A stretch of DNA of 35,654 bases, taken from NCBI GenBank assembly GCA_003021305.1, contig PXQN01000015.1, forward strand, positions 22,151 to 57,804, given 5' to 3'. A program made the position numbers and the translations under genes. Under the pieces are notes generated by a model that saw only the letters and a program-made list of their open reading frames with translations, made no database searches and was not told the DNA's origin. This DNA comes from Halobacteriales archaeon QH_10_67_22. GTDB lineage: Archaea; Halobacteriota; Halobacteria; Halobacteriales; Haloarculaceae. Positions within the stretch are counted from its first letter, which is position 1, and each line of letters starts with the position of its first letter. Of the stretch, positions 8,898 to 16,126 are shown piece by piece.

Positions 8898-9140
8898 TCA
8901 CCGCGTCTGTTTCTCGATGCGCGCTTCGCTCACTTTGTGAATGTCCTCGCCCATTCCCTCGCCGTCACACTCGTCGGTCGGACATCGATAGTGCCACCCG
9001 TCCTCGGTGGCCGTTCGCTCGGCGAATCGCTCGCCACACTCGTCACAGTACAGCTGGCCCGCGGAACAGTTGTCTACGTGGAGTTCGAGCTCGAGTTCTG
9101 TGCTAAAGGTCCGCTTGCAGTTCCGACAGACGTGAGGCAT
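8898..9140 (-). CDS. Small zinc-finger protein
   Basis: An 80-residue protein with two zinc-binding modules. The first is C2H2-like: CRNCKRTF at residues 5-12, with a His and a Cys (ELHVDNC) about 17 residues on. The second is a ribbon with CDEC at about 33-36 and a later Cys pair (RCPTDEC). The acidic C-terminus is haloarchaeal in style. Such proteins are common in haloarchaea and are usually of unknown role, perhaps binding nucleic acid. A TATA-like box 27 bases upstream of the ATG points to a leaderless transcript. Confidence 0.75.
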   Translation of the reverse strand: MPHVCRNCKRTFSTELELELHVDNCSAGQLYCDECGERFAERTATEDGWHYRCPTDECDGEGMGEDIHKVSEARIEKQTR

Positions 9141-9162
9141 GGTCCGGAGTTCGGAACGATCC

Positions 9163-9171
9163 CTTATATGT
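9163..9171 (-). promoter_or_regulatory. TATA-like box of the zinc-finger gene
   Basis: The minus strand reads CATATAAGG, centred about 27 bases before the ATG at 9140. This is the spacing expected when transcription starts at the initiation codon. Confidence 0.5.
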
Positions 9172-9272
9172 ACCCCGGATCGTTTACGTCGGTCGGTTTC
9201 GGCACTGAAAGCCGACCAAACCGCGTGCCCGCACCGAGATCACCACCGGTTCGGGACAGGGATCCATCACCA

Positions 9273-9289
9273 GTGTGACCGAGTCACAC
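9273..9289. repeat. Perfect 7-bp inverted repeat
   Basis: GTGTGAC and GTCACAC flank a 3-base loop in the 287-base gap between the SBDS gene and the zinc-finger gene. It could be an operator or a terminator for the SBDS transcript. No T-run follows on the minus strand, so an operator is as likely. The rest of the gap holds only the TATA-like box at 9163-9171. Confidence 0.35.
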
Positions 9290-9427
9290 ACTGATATAGG
9301 GCGGGCACAGGGACACAGGCAGTACGTCGTTTTGTCCGAGCAGTCGAGGACCGCCCGTCGAACGGATGTCGCCACGGCGGTCGGCGAGTCGACCGACGTT
9401 GCTCGCACGCGTCACCGAACACGGCGG

Positions 9428-10153
9428 TCAGCGCGTCTCGATGTCGTCTTCGTCTTTGATGATGCGGGTCTCGGCCTCGCCGCTGGAGACTTGGTTGACG
9501 AGGTCGTAGAACTCGTTTTGCATGCCGGCGGGGAACTCCAGGACGCCGACCCAGGAGCCGTCGGACTGCCACTCTTCGCGTTCGAGGTCGGCGAACTCGC
9601 GGACCTGGGCCTGGCCGCTGCCGGCGTAGTCGGGCGGCAGCTGGACGGCGACGGTTATCGTGTCGAACCGGATCGGGATCACGGGCCTCAGCGCGTCGAG
9701 GGCGTCGTCGACCTGTGACTCGACCGGTTCCATCGGGTCGACGGTAAAGCCCGCCTCCTCCAGGGCGGACTCGATTCGCTCGGGCGGGTGGGGGGCGTCG
9801 TCCATCTGGGGGTTGACCGCGTTGCGCGTGATCCGGTTGACGAGGTTCTTGCGCTTCTGTTCTTGCATCTCGCGGCGCTGGTCGGCGGTGATCTGGATCT
9901 CGCCACGCTCTATCACCTCGGGGATTATCGCCAGCGGGTCTGTCGTCTCGAACACCTCTTCGAGCGCGTCCTCGGGCGGGCGGTCACCCCGGTCGGCGTT
10001 CTCGAAGACGTCCTCGGCGGCGATCACGTCCTCCAGTTCGCCCTCGAACTCACCGCGCTTTATCGCGAGGGCGGCGTCCGGGTCGACGAGCACCTCGAAC
10101 CGCTGTCCGTGCGACTCGAGGCGTGCCGTCACTGCCTCGTCAAGCGATATCAT
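9428..10153 (-). CDS. sbds: SBDS-family ribosome maturation factor
   Basis: A 241-residue archaeal SBDS (Sdo1) protein, which helps release the anti-association factor from the new large ribosomal subunit. The N-terminal FYSH domain (about 1-85) includes the RGEFEGELEDVIAAEDVF segment. A helical middle domain (about 90-160) contains the conserved QITADQRREM and RITRNAVNP segments. A C-terminal ferredoxin-like domain follows. Length and order match the family. The protein is complete, with a natural start at 10153. It is transcribed away from the SDR gene's 3' end. Confidence 0.92.
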   Translation of the reverse strand: MISLDEAVTARLESHGQRFEVLVDPDAALAIKRGEFEGELEDVIAAEDVFENADRGDRPPEDALEEVFETTDPLAIIPEVIERGEIQITADQRREMQEQKRKNLVNRITRNAVNPQMDDAPHPPERIESALEEAGFTVDPMEPVESQVDDALDALRPVIPIRFDTITVAVQLPPDYAGSGQAQVREFADLEREEWQSDGSWVGVLEFPAGMQNEFYDLVNQVSSGEAETRIIKDEDDIETR

Positions 10154-10207
10154 ACCTGTCGGTAGCGGTGGGGAATTTAAAGGCCTTACTGCGACCGGCA
10201 GAACCCA

Positions 10208-10891
10208 TCAGCGTCCGCGCATCGTTCCCCGGTCGAGGACGTTCCCGTCTACGGTGTCGTCGTCGGCTTCGGTGAGTGCCCAGGCGACGAGGTCGGCCGC
10301 GTGGGCGGGGTCGCTGCCCTGCCCGCCCGTGAGGTCCGTGGCGACGGTGCCGGGGTCGACGACGCCGACCGGGACTTCGCAGTCGACGGCGAACTGGCGA
10401 GCGACGGCCTCGGCGGCGGCTTTCGAGACTGCGTAGGAGCCGAACCCGCTCCGGGGCTGGCGGGCGATGCGGCCCGACAGCGCGACCATGCGTGCGTCGT
10501 CGGTCAGATGTGGCAGCGCCTCCCGGAAGGTGACGAACACGCCGCGGGCGTTGACCCGCAGGTGGTCGTCGACGGTCGCGTAGGATTCTTCGGTGACCGG
10601 CGTCTGGCCGGGGTCGCCGTGGTAGACGCCCGCGTTGGCGACGACGGCGTCGACCCCGTCACCCTCCCGGGATGCGGTCTCGACCAGTCGTTCGACGTCG
10701 TACTCGTCGCGAACGTCGGCGCGCTGTGTCCGGAGCGTCCCGGGGCCGTCGAGGTCGGCCCCGAGAGCCGCGAGAGCCTCGGCGTCGCGGGCACACGTGA
10801 CGACATCCGCGCCCGCGCCGACGAGTTCGCGGACGGTCGCAGCGCCGATACCCCGACTGCCGCCGGTAACGACGACGGTCATCTCGTCCAT
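10208..10891 (-). CDS. Short-chain dehydrogenase/reductase
   Basis: A 227-residue NAD(P)-dependent SDR oxidoreductase. The cofactor glycine motif TGGSRGIG lies at about residues 9-16, the NAG motif at about 95, and the catalytic Ser plus YxxxK (YAVSK) near 160. A C-terminal segment VVDPGTVATDL matches the usual PGxVxT motif. The substrate is unknown. I chose the ATG at 10891 (MDEMTVVVTGG); one at 10882 is equally possible, and a longer open frame upstream is not supported. It diverges from the carotenoid cluster at 10985, sharing a promoter region of about 90 bases. Confidence 0.85.
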   Translation of the reverse strand: MDEMTVVVTGGSRGIGAATVRELVGAGADVVTCARDAEALAALGADLDGPGTLRTQRADVRDEYDVERLVETASREGDGVDAVVANAGVYHGDPGQTPVTEESYATVDDHLRVNARGVFVTFREALPHLTDDARMVALSGRIARQPRSGFGSYAVSKAAAEAVARQFAVDCEVPVGVVDPGTVATDLTGGQGSDPAHAADLVAWALTEADDDTVDGNVLDRGTMRGR

Positions 10892-10952
10892 AGCCGTCCT
10901 TGGGCCGGGATCGCCTTGCCGGTTGGGGCCGGCCACACTGGTTTGGGCACCT

Positions 10953-10960
10953 CTTATTGG
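10953..10960 (+). promoter_or_regulatory. TATA-like box of the bacterioruberin operon
   Basis: CTTATTGG is centred about 28 bases before the crtD ATG at 10985, the spacing of a leaderless haloarchaeal promoter. Confidence 0.5.
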
Positions 10961-10984
10961 GCAGCGGGCCCCAAGTTCGTGTCG

Positions 10985-12495
10985 ATGGCAGGAGTCTCGA
11001 ACGCGGCGGCGGGCGAGTCGGTCGTGGTGGTCGGCGGCGGGGTCGGCGGGCTCTCGGCGGCCTGTCACCTCGCCGACGCCGGCCTCGACGTGACGGTCGT
11101 CGAGAAAAACGAGCAACTCGGCGGGCGCGCCAGTCGCCTCTCCAGGGACGGGTTTCGCTTCGACATGGGCCCGTCCTGGTATCTGATGCCCGACGTGTTC
11201 GAACGGTTTTTCGGTCACTTCGACCGCGAACCCGGCGACTACTACGGAAGTTCGTCTACGAGGACCGCTCGCGCCTGCGCGACTGGATCGACCTGGACGT
11301 GATGCGGGCGGCCCCCGTCGGACTCAAACTCGTCGGCTCGATGCAGTCACACATCTCCGAGTACTTCGAGAACCCGAAACTCCAGCAGATCATGCAGTAC
11401 ACGCTGGTCTTTCTCGGGGGGTCGCCCGAGAACACGCCCGCACTCTACAACATCATGAGCCACGTCGACTTCAACCTCGGCGTCTACTACCCCGTGGCCG
11501 TCGGGGACGGCGTCACGCCCGGGGCCGCCCTGCGGGCCGGAAACGACGCCGCTGCCGCGACCGACGGCGGTGCCACGGCCGGCGAGGCGTCGGTCACGGA
11601 CGCGGCCGGCGGTTCCGCGACCCGCGACGCGACCACTGACGCGACTAGCCATGGGGACGCGCTCGCCGACGCCGCCGCCGAGGGTGGTATCGGCCTGGTC
11701 GTCGACGCCATCGTCGCGATGGCTCAGGAACTGGGCGTCGAGTTCGAGACCGGCCGCGAAGTCACCGAGGTCACCCGCCGGAAGGAGGGATTCCTGGTGG
11801 CCGACGGATCGGGGGCCGAGCGCCACCCCGACCGCGTCGTGGTCAACGCCGACTACGCCCACGCCGAGCAGCGCCTGCTCCCAGAGCACGAACGGCAGTA
11901 CGACGCCGACTACTGGAACGACCGGACCTACGCGCCGTCGGCGTATCTGCTGTACCTGGGCGTCGAGGGCGACGTGCCGGAACTGGCCCACCACGCCCTC
12001 GTGTTGCCCGACGACTGGGACCCTCACTTCGAGCAGATATTCGACCGCCCGGGCTGGCCCGACGAACCGGCCTACTACCTCTGTGTCCCCTCGAAAACCG
12101 ACGACAGCGTCGCGCCGGAGGGCCACAGCAACCTGTTCGTGCTCGTCCCCCTGGCGCCGGGACTCGAAGACAGCGACCTGCAGCGCGAACGCTACCGCGA
12201 GCGGATCCTCGCCGACGTAGCCGAACACACGGGGGTCGACCTGCGTGACCGGATCGTCGTCGAAGAGGAGTTCTGCGTCTCCGATTTCGTCGAGCGGTAC
12301 AACGCGACTGCGGGCACGGCGCTGGGACTGGCCCACACGCTGCGCCAGACGTCGCTGTTGCGTCCGAACAACCGCTCGTCGGCCGTCGACGGCCTCTACT
12401 TCACCGGTTCCTTTACCACGCCGGGCATCGGCGTCCCGATGTGTCTGATCTCGGGCGAACACACCGCCAACGCACTGCTCCGTGACGCGACCTGA
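10985..12495 (+). pseudogene. crtD: Carotenoid 3,4-desaturase / phytoene-desaturase family, frameshifted with an internal deletion
   Basis: The reading frame opens at 10985 with the FAD-binding motif GGGVGGLSAA and the conserved GGRASR and MGPSWYLMP segments, and runs to about codon 88 (11248). It then goes out of frame and soon stops. The rest of a CrtI/CrtD-type protein resumes in another frame at about 11250 (KFVYEDRSRLRDW) and continues to the TGA at 12495, ending with the normal FAD motif region (GLYFTGSFTTPGIGVPM). Roughly 60-70 residues usual at this point are absent. There is also an in-frame 63-codon insertion at 11494-11682. With lyeJ and cruF next to it, the role is the desaturase of bacterioruberin synthesis. 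Whether the break is real or an assembly error is open. Confidence 0.8.
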
Positions 12496-12529
12496 ACCGG
12501 CCGACTGAACAGAGAGCCCCAACAGTACA

Positions 12530-13411
12530 ATGTCGTCAGTCACGTCCCGTCTCGCGGCGCTCGCCCCGCCGGCCGATTCGCGGGTCGGGTACCTGCTGCG
12601 CCTCTCCCGGCCGCGGTTCTGGTTCTACCTGGCGGGGCCGGCCGTCGTCGGCGTCGTCTTCGCCGCCGACTCGGTCGGCGCGCTGTTTACCCCCTTGACG
12701 GTCGCGCTGTTTGCGTACTTCCTGGTGCCCGCGAACGTCTTCCTCTACGGCGTCAACGACGTGTTCGACGCCGACGTCGACCAGGAAAACCCCAAGAAAG
12801 AGGACAAGGAGGTGCGCTACGAGGGCGGGACCGACGTCGTGCTCGTGGTCGTCGGCAGCGGCGTCCTCGGGGTCGCAATGTTGCCCGCCCTGCCGACCAG
12901 GGCCGTCGTCGGCATGCTGTTTTTCCTCGCGCTGGCCATCGAGTACAGCGCCCCGCCGTTCCGGTTCAAGACGACGCCGTTTCTCGACTCGCTGTCCAAC
13001 GGTCTGTACGTCCTGCCCGGCATTATCACCTACGCGACGGTCGCCGGTGTCTACCCGCCCCCGTGGGCGCTGGTCGGGGCCTGGCTCTGGACGATGGCGA
13101 TGCACACCTTCTCGGCAGTTCCGGACATCGAACCCGACCGCGCGGCCGGCATCCGGACGACTGCGACGCTCCTCGGTCGGGGGCCGACCTACGCCTACTG
13201 CGGGGTCGTCTGGACGCTGGCGGCCGCGGCGTTCGCGCTCGTCCATCCGCTACTGGGGGTGCTACTGGGCGTCTACCCGGTCTTCCTGGCCGGTGTGGCG
13301 CTGTCGGACGTCGACGTCGACCGCGCGTACTGGTGGTTCCCGTTTCTGAACACCGCCGTCGGCGCCGTCATGACCAACGCCGCGCTCTGGAGGGTCGTGT
13401 ATGGCGCCTGA
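12530..13411 (+). CDS. lyeJ: Lycopene elongase/1,2-hydratase, UbiA-type prenyltransferase
   Basis: A 293-residue membrane prenyltransferase that adds C5 units to lycopene on the way to C50 bacterioruberin. The first Asp-rich motif NDVFDADVD is at about residues 82-90, and the second, DIEPDRAAG, lies near residue 200. Eight or nine hydrophobic helices span the protein. It lies 34 bases after crtD and overlaps the start of cruF by 11 bases. The crtD-lyeJ-cruF order matches the three-gene bacterioruberin cluster described in Haloarcula japonica. The protein is intact and of normal length. Confidence 0.9.
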   Translation: MSSVTSRLAALAPPADSRVGYLLRLSRPRFWFYLAGPAVVGVVFAADSVGALFTPLTVALFAYFLVPANVFLYGVNDVFDADVDQENPKKEDKEVRYEGGTDVVLVVVGSGVLGVAMLPALPTRAVVGMLFFLALAIEYSAPPFRFKTTPFLDSLSNGLYVLPGIITYATVAGVYPPPWALVGAWLWTMAMHTFSAVPDIEPDRAAGIRTTATLLGRGPTYAYCGVVWTLAAAAFALVHPLLGVLLGVYPVFLAGVALSDVDVDRAYWWFPFLNTAVGAVMTNAALWRVVYGA

Positions 13412-14276
13412 CTGGGCGACGCTTTCGGGCCCGCCGCTGGCGCGACTCGCGAACCTGGACCGCGAGGGCGTCGAGACACACTTCGACGGCCTCGTCGCTC
13501 GCAACCGGTTTACCATCGCGGTCGTCTTTCCGGTGGTCGGCGGGGCCTTGCTCCTCGCCAGCGCCTGGGGATGGCTCCCGCCGGTGCTCGCGTTCAACCC
13601 GGTGCTCGTGCTCGTCGGCGTCGTCGTGATGCGGTTGCCCCTGGTCGCGGGCGTCGCGCCCCTGGTCGACCGGCGGGCGGCGCTCGCGCTGGTGGCGCTG
13701 GCTGCCTACGCGTATGGGATCGAGTTCGTCGGCGTCGCGACAGGCTGGCCCTACGGCGCCTTCGAGTACGGCGTCGCCCTCGGGCCGATGCTCGGGGGTA
13801 TCCCGCTCGCGCTGCCGGTCTTTTTCTTCCCGCTGGTGTTGAACAGCTACCTCCTAGCGCTGCTCCTCCTGGGCGAGCGGAGCCGCGCCCGGTGGGTGCG
13901 CCTCCCGGTGGTGGTCGCGATGGTGATGGCCGTCGACGTGGTCCTCGACCCCGGTGCGGTCGCGCTGGGCTTCTGGACGTACGCGGCCGACGGCGTCTAC
14001 TACGGCGTCCCGCTGTCGAACTACGCCGGGTGGGTCCTCTCGGCGACGGTGGCGGTCACGGCCTTCGACCTCGCGTTCGACCGGACGGCTCTGCTGGCCA
14101 GGCTCGAAACCTGCCCGTTCATGCTCGACGACATGGTGAGTTTCACCATCCTCTGGGGCGGCGTCAACGCCGCCTTCGGCAACTGGGTCACCGTCGCCGT
14201 CGCAGGGCTGTTCGGCGCCGGTCTCCTCGCGACCGACCGCTTCGACGTCCCCACCCGGCCGCGGCGGGTCAAATAA
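13401..14276 (+). CDS. cruF: Bisanhydrobacterioruberin hydratase
   Basis: A 291-residue membrane protein of the CruF/DUF422 carotenoid family, which adds water to the ends of bisanhydrobacterioruberin to give bacterioruberin. About seven hydrophobic helices follow an N-terminal cytoplasmic stretch of about 30 residues. Conserved polar residues lie between them, as in GIEFVGVATGWPYGAFEY and in the segment VVLDPGAVALGFW. The ATG at 13401 overlaps the end of lyeJ, implying coupled translation. It is the last gene of the cluster and ends at 14276. Family assignment rests on this context as well as on motifs. Confidence 0.88.
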   Translation: MAPDWATLSGPPLARLANLDREGVETHFDGLVARNRFTIAVVFPVVGGALLLASAWGWLPPVLAFNPVLVLVGVVVMRLPLVAGVAPLVDRRAALALVALAAYAYGIEFVGVATGWPYGAFEYGVALGPMLGGIPLALPVFFFPLVLNSYLLALLLLGERSRARWVRLPVVVAMVMAVDVVLDPGAVALGFWTYAADGVYYGVPLSNYAGWVLSATVAVTAFDLAFDRTALLARLETCPFMLDDMVSFTILWGGVNAAFGNWVTVAVAGLFGAGLLATDRFDVPTRPRRVK

Positions 14277-14454
14277 TCAACACTGTGTCAGATCACCCGA
14301 GAGAGGTGACTGAAAGAGAGATTTCATCCTCTGATAGATATTTACCGGCCGCCCGCATCTCTCTCCTCATGGACCGACTTCCTCTCTTCCGGTCTGTTCC
14401 GCGTTCCCCTTCTGGTGTCGGATCGACCGCGTGCGCTGACTGTTTCGGATACTG
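14277..14454. other. Gap after cruF, AT-richer, with one doubtful short ORF
   Basis: This stretch is clearly richer in A and T than the genes on its left. A 28-codon plus-strand ORF starts at 14369 (MDRLPLF) and ends in the TGA at 14453-14455, which is also the first flank of the first 109-bp repeat. It has no recognisable family, and its coding status is doubtful. A minus-strand frame also spans the area but shows no conserved feature. No RNA gene is visible. Confidence 0.4.
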
Positions 14455-14563
14455 ATACGGTCGTGCGTACTTCTTTTGATTCCCATGAAACAGAACACTG
14501 TCTCCGTGGTCCGAAACGCCGATCTTCACCGACACTGCCGAAATTGGGTACGCACGACCGTAT
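14455..14563 (+). repeat. 109-bp MITE-like repeat, copy 1
   Basis: The element has perfect 14-bp terminal inverted repeats (TACGGTCGTGCGTA and its complement) and encodes nothing. It is one of four copies of exactly 109 bp in this window. TGA direct repeats lie at 14453-14455 and 14563-14565, overlapping the outermost base at each end, as for a 3-bp target duplication around a 107-bp core. The left TGA is the stop of the short ORF at 14369. The orientation matches copy 3. Confidence 0.85.
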
Positions 14564-14616
14564 GAATTGACGACGGGCTCACAGCGAACGATGAGAAAGA
14601 CGAACTCACGCTACCG

Positions 14617-15141
14617 ATGAACCCTGGTGGCGGTCGTGTCGAACTACACGTCTCCCTTCTTCAGGACTATTCGGGAGCGGTCGGGCTTTTGACTGCGGCA
14701 GTGATGTGGGGCGGGTTCGCTATCGCCGTCGTTGCACCGTCTTCACTCACGAGATTTGAAACGAATGCCGTCTATCTAGCCTGTGTACTGGCTGTCCTTG
14801 CGGGGGGAGTCGCGGCCCAGTTGTATCGTCCGGGACAGCCGATTCGTACCCTTTTTCTGGCATCGCCGTTCATCGTTGTGGCAGTTTCGCTCCCGCCCGT
14901 CATCGCGTTGCTCTTGTTGGGTACGTATCCGGGGGCGCCGGTCTCGGGACGTCCGTTCGTCGTTGCATTCATCGAGGAGCGACTACTGGATCCGGTCGGA
15001 CTCGCGCGCTTCTTCGCGAACACGTTCCACCGTGAGGGGACCGGTTATATACTCTCGTGGCTGCTGTACTCGATACCCATCGGCTGGTTGCTCGGCGCGG
15101 CAATTCTCCAGGTTCAGTTCGTAACCGGTGTGGATCTATGA
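14617..15141 (+). CDS. Hypothetical membrane protein
   Basis: A 174-residue protein of no recognised family. Four hydrophobic segments are visible at about 18-40, 50-65, 73-98 and 148-165, with a polar loop of about 45 residues before the last. Codon use is less strictly G or C at third positions than in neighbouring genes, suggesting a gene acquired later. The start at 14617 follows copy 1 of the 109-bp repeat by about 50 bases. Its TGA overlaps the ATG of the next small ORF, so the two are probably cotranscribed. Confidence 0.6.
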   Translation: MNPGGGRVELHVSLLQDYSGAVGLLTAAVMWGGFAIAVVAPSSLTRFETNAVYLACVLAVLAGGVAAQLYRPGQPIRTLFLASPFIVVAVSLPPVIALLLLGTYPGAPVSGRPFVVAFIEERLLDPVGLARFFANTFHREGTGYILSWLLYSIPIGWLLGAAILQVQFVTGVDL

Positions 15142-15281
15142 CCGACGAGGCGCTTGCTGGGAAGTGGGCGGTCGGTGCTCGGTATCTATCGCTCCGAGCG
15201 AATCGAACAAGGAGCATCTTCCGTTGGGCGTATCCACTTGAACGTATACGTCGCTCACGGATTGTTCGCGACAGAATGTAG
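15138..15281 (+). CDS. Small basic hypothetical protein
   Basis: A 47-codon frame begins with an ATG that overlaps the stop of the upstream membrane protein gene (ATGA), the arrangement of translationally coupled genes. The product is rich in Arg (RANRTRS and LERIRRSRIVRDRM) and has no recognised family, which is unusual for this acidic proteome. Its TAG stop overlaps the 3' end of the convergent tRNA gene by three bases. It could be a real small protein or chance. Confidence 0.35.
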   Translation: MTDEALAGKWAVGARYLSLRANRTRSIFRWAYPLERIRRSRIVRDRM

Positions 15282-15353
15282 CGGGAGGTAGATTTGAACT
15301 ACCGGTCTGCGGGTTATGAGCCCGCCGGAATCTCCTGGCTATCCCATCCCGCT
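15279..15353 (-). tRNA. tRNA-Met (CAU), initiator
   Basis: The minus strand folds as a tRNA with a 7-bp acceptor stem (AGCGGGA/TCCCGCT). The anticodon stem is GCGGG/CCCGC with loop CTCATAA, so the anticodon is CAU. The T arm contains GTTCAAATC. The A1-U72 pair and the three G-C pairs next to the anticodon loop are marks of the archaeal initiator tRNA. No intron is present, unlike the elongator tRNA-Met of haloarchaea. The CCA end is not encoded. Confidence 0.92.
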
Positions 15354-15377
15354 ACCAGAGCGTAACTCTGTGCGCCC

Positions 15378-15385
15378 ATTAAGGG
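15378..15385 (-). promoter_or_regulatory. TATA-like box of the initiator tRNA gene
   Basis: The minus strand reads CCTTAATG, about 28 bases before the tRNA 5' end at 15353. Confidence 0.4.
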
Positions 15386-15431
15386 TTGTGATCGATGCGC
15401 TATCCGTGAGTTTGTCCCGCACACCCGGGGA

Positions 15432-15450
15432 CGGACGGGCCGCCCGTCCG
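15432..15450. repeat. GC-rich hairpin between gtrA and the tRNA gene
   Basis: CGGACGGG and CCCGTCCG form an 8-bp stem with a 3-base loop. It lies downstream of gtrA on the minus strand, between repeat copy 2 and the tRNA promoter, so it could help end transcription. No T-run follows. Confidence 0.35.
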
Positions 15451-15492
15451 GTGGTCGGTCGGACAGTACTGGGGCGCTCGGGCGGTTCGGTG

Positions 15493-15601
15493 ATACGGTC
15501 GTGCGTACCCAATTTCGGCAGTGTCGGTGAGGATCGGCGTTTCGGACCACGGAGACAGTCTTCTGTTTCGTGAGAGCAGAGAGAATTACGCACGACCGTA
15601 T
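15493..15601 (-). repeat. 109-bp MITE-like repeat, copy 2
   Basis: Same element as copy 1, in reverse orientation, with perfect 14-bp terminal inverted repeats. The 15601 end overlaps the TGA stop codon of gtrA (minus strand, 15603-15601). On the plus strand the flanks are TGA at 15491-15493 and TCA at 15601-15603, so here the trinucleotides are inverted rather than direct. Confidence 0.85.
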
Positions 15602-16125
15602 CACTCGTGGACGCGCCAGGTGAACAGGCTCTCGAACACGTAGTTGACGAGCATCCCGACACCGATACCCAGGCCCTTCGCGACGAGCAGCCACAGGTCC
15701 AGTCCCGCGAGCGGGACGCCCAAGCCGGCGGTCAGCCCCGTCCAGAGCGAGAGGTCGCCCAGCGAGACGTCGACGAACAACACCCGGTAGACGACCTCGA
15801 AGATGACGAACTGGGTCGTGACACCCCCCGCCCGGACGAGGTGGGAGCGTTGCAGGCGTGCGAGAACCGACCCGCGGTCCGGACCGGCGTGGTCGGCGAA
15901 CGTCCAGTGCTCGTTGACCAGGAACATCACGAGGATGGCGGTTTCGACGCCCGCGAGCCAGGCGACCTCCGGCGGCGCTCCGACGACCTCCGAGAGGGTC
16001 AATAGGACCAGCGTGTCACAGACGGCACCGACGGCGCCGACGGAGACGAACTTGCCGAACCGAACGCCGGAGGCGATGGCGCCGACTCGCTCGCGGACGG
16101 CCGTCCCGATGTCGTCGCCTCCCAT
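15601..16125 (-). CDS. GtrA-family membrane protein
   Basis: A 174-residue protein of the GtrA family, four-helix membrane proteins thought to help move lipid-linked sugars across the membrane. Hydrophobic segments lie at about 25-48, 52-70, 96-118 and 137-162. Conserved features include FGKFVSVGAVGAVCD near the start, FLVNEHWTF in the middle and VNYVFESLFTWR at the end. It starts one base after the stop of the glycosyltransferase gene, so the two form an operon. Its stop codon is the boundary of repeat copy 2. Confidence 0.85.
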   Translation of the reverse strand: MGGDDIGTAVRERVGAIASGVRFGKFVSVGAVGAVCDTLVLLTLSEVVGAPPEVAWLAGVETAILVMFLVNEHWTFADHAGPDRGSVLARLQRSHLVRAGGVTTQFVIFEVVYRVLFVDVSLGDLSLWTGLTAGLGVPLAGLDLWLLVAKGLGIGVGMLVNYVFESLFTWRVHE

Positions 16126-16126
16126 C

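Noticed and set aside
9660-10436. Long Ser/Arg-rich plus-strand frame opposite the SBDS and SDR genes
   Set aside because: Composition is typical of antisense frames in GC-rich halophile genes, and SBDS and SDR are clear on the other strand.
14293-14535. Minus-strand 80-codon frame across repeat copy 1
   Set aside because: Its N-terminal third is the antisense reading of the 109-bp repeat, which stays open in more than one frame. The other copies give similar chance frames.
15314-15694. Minus-strand frame spanning the tRNA-Met gene, repeat copy 2 and part of gtrA
   Set aside because: It overlaps a tRNA, a repeat and a clear gene in another frame.
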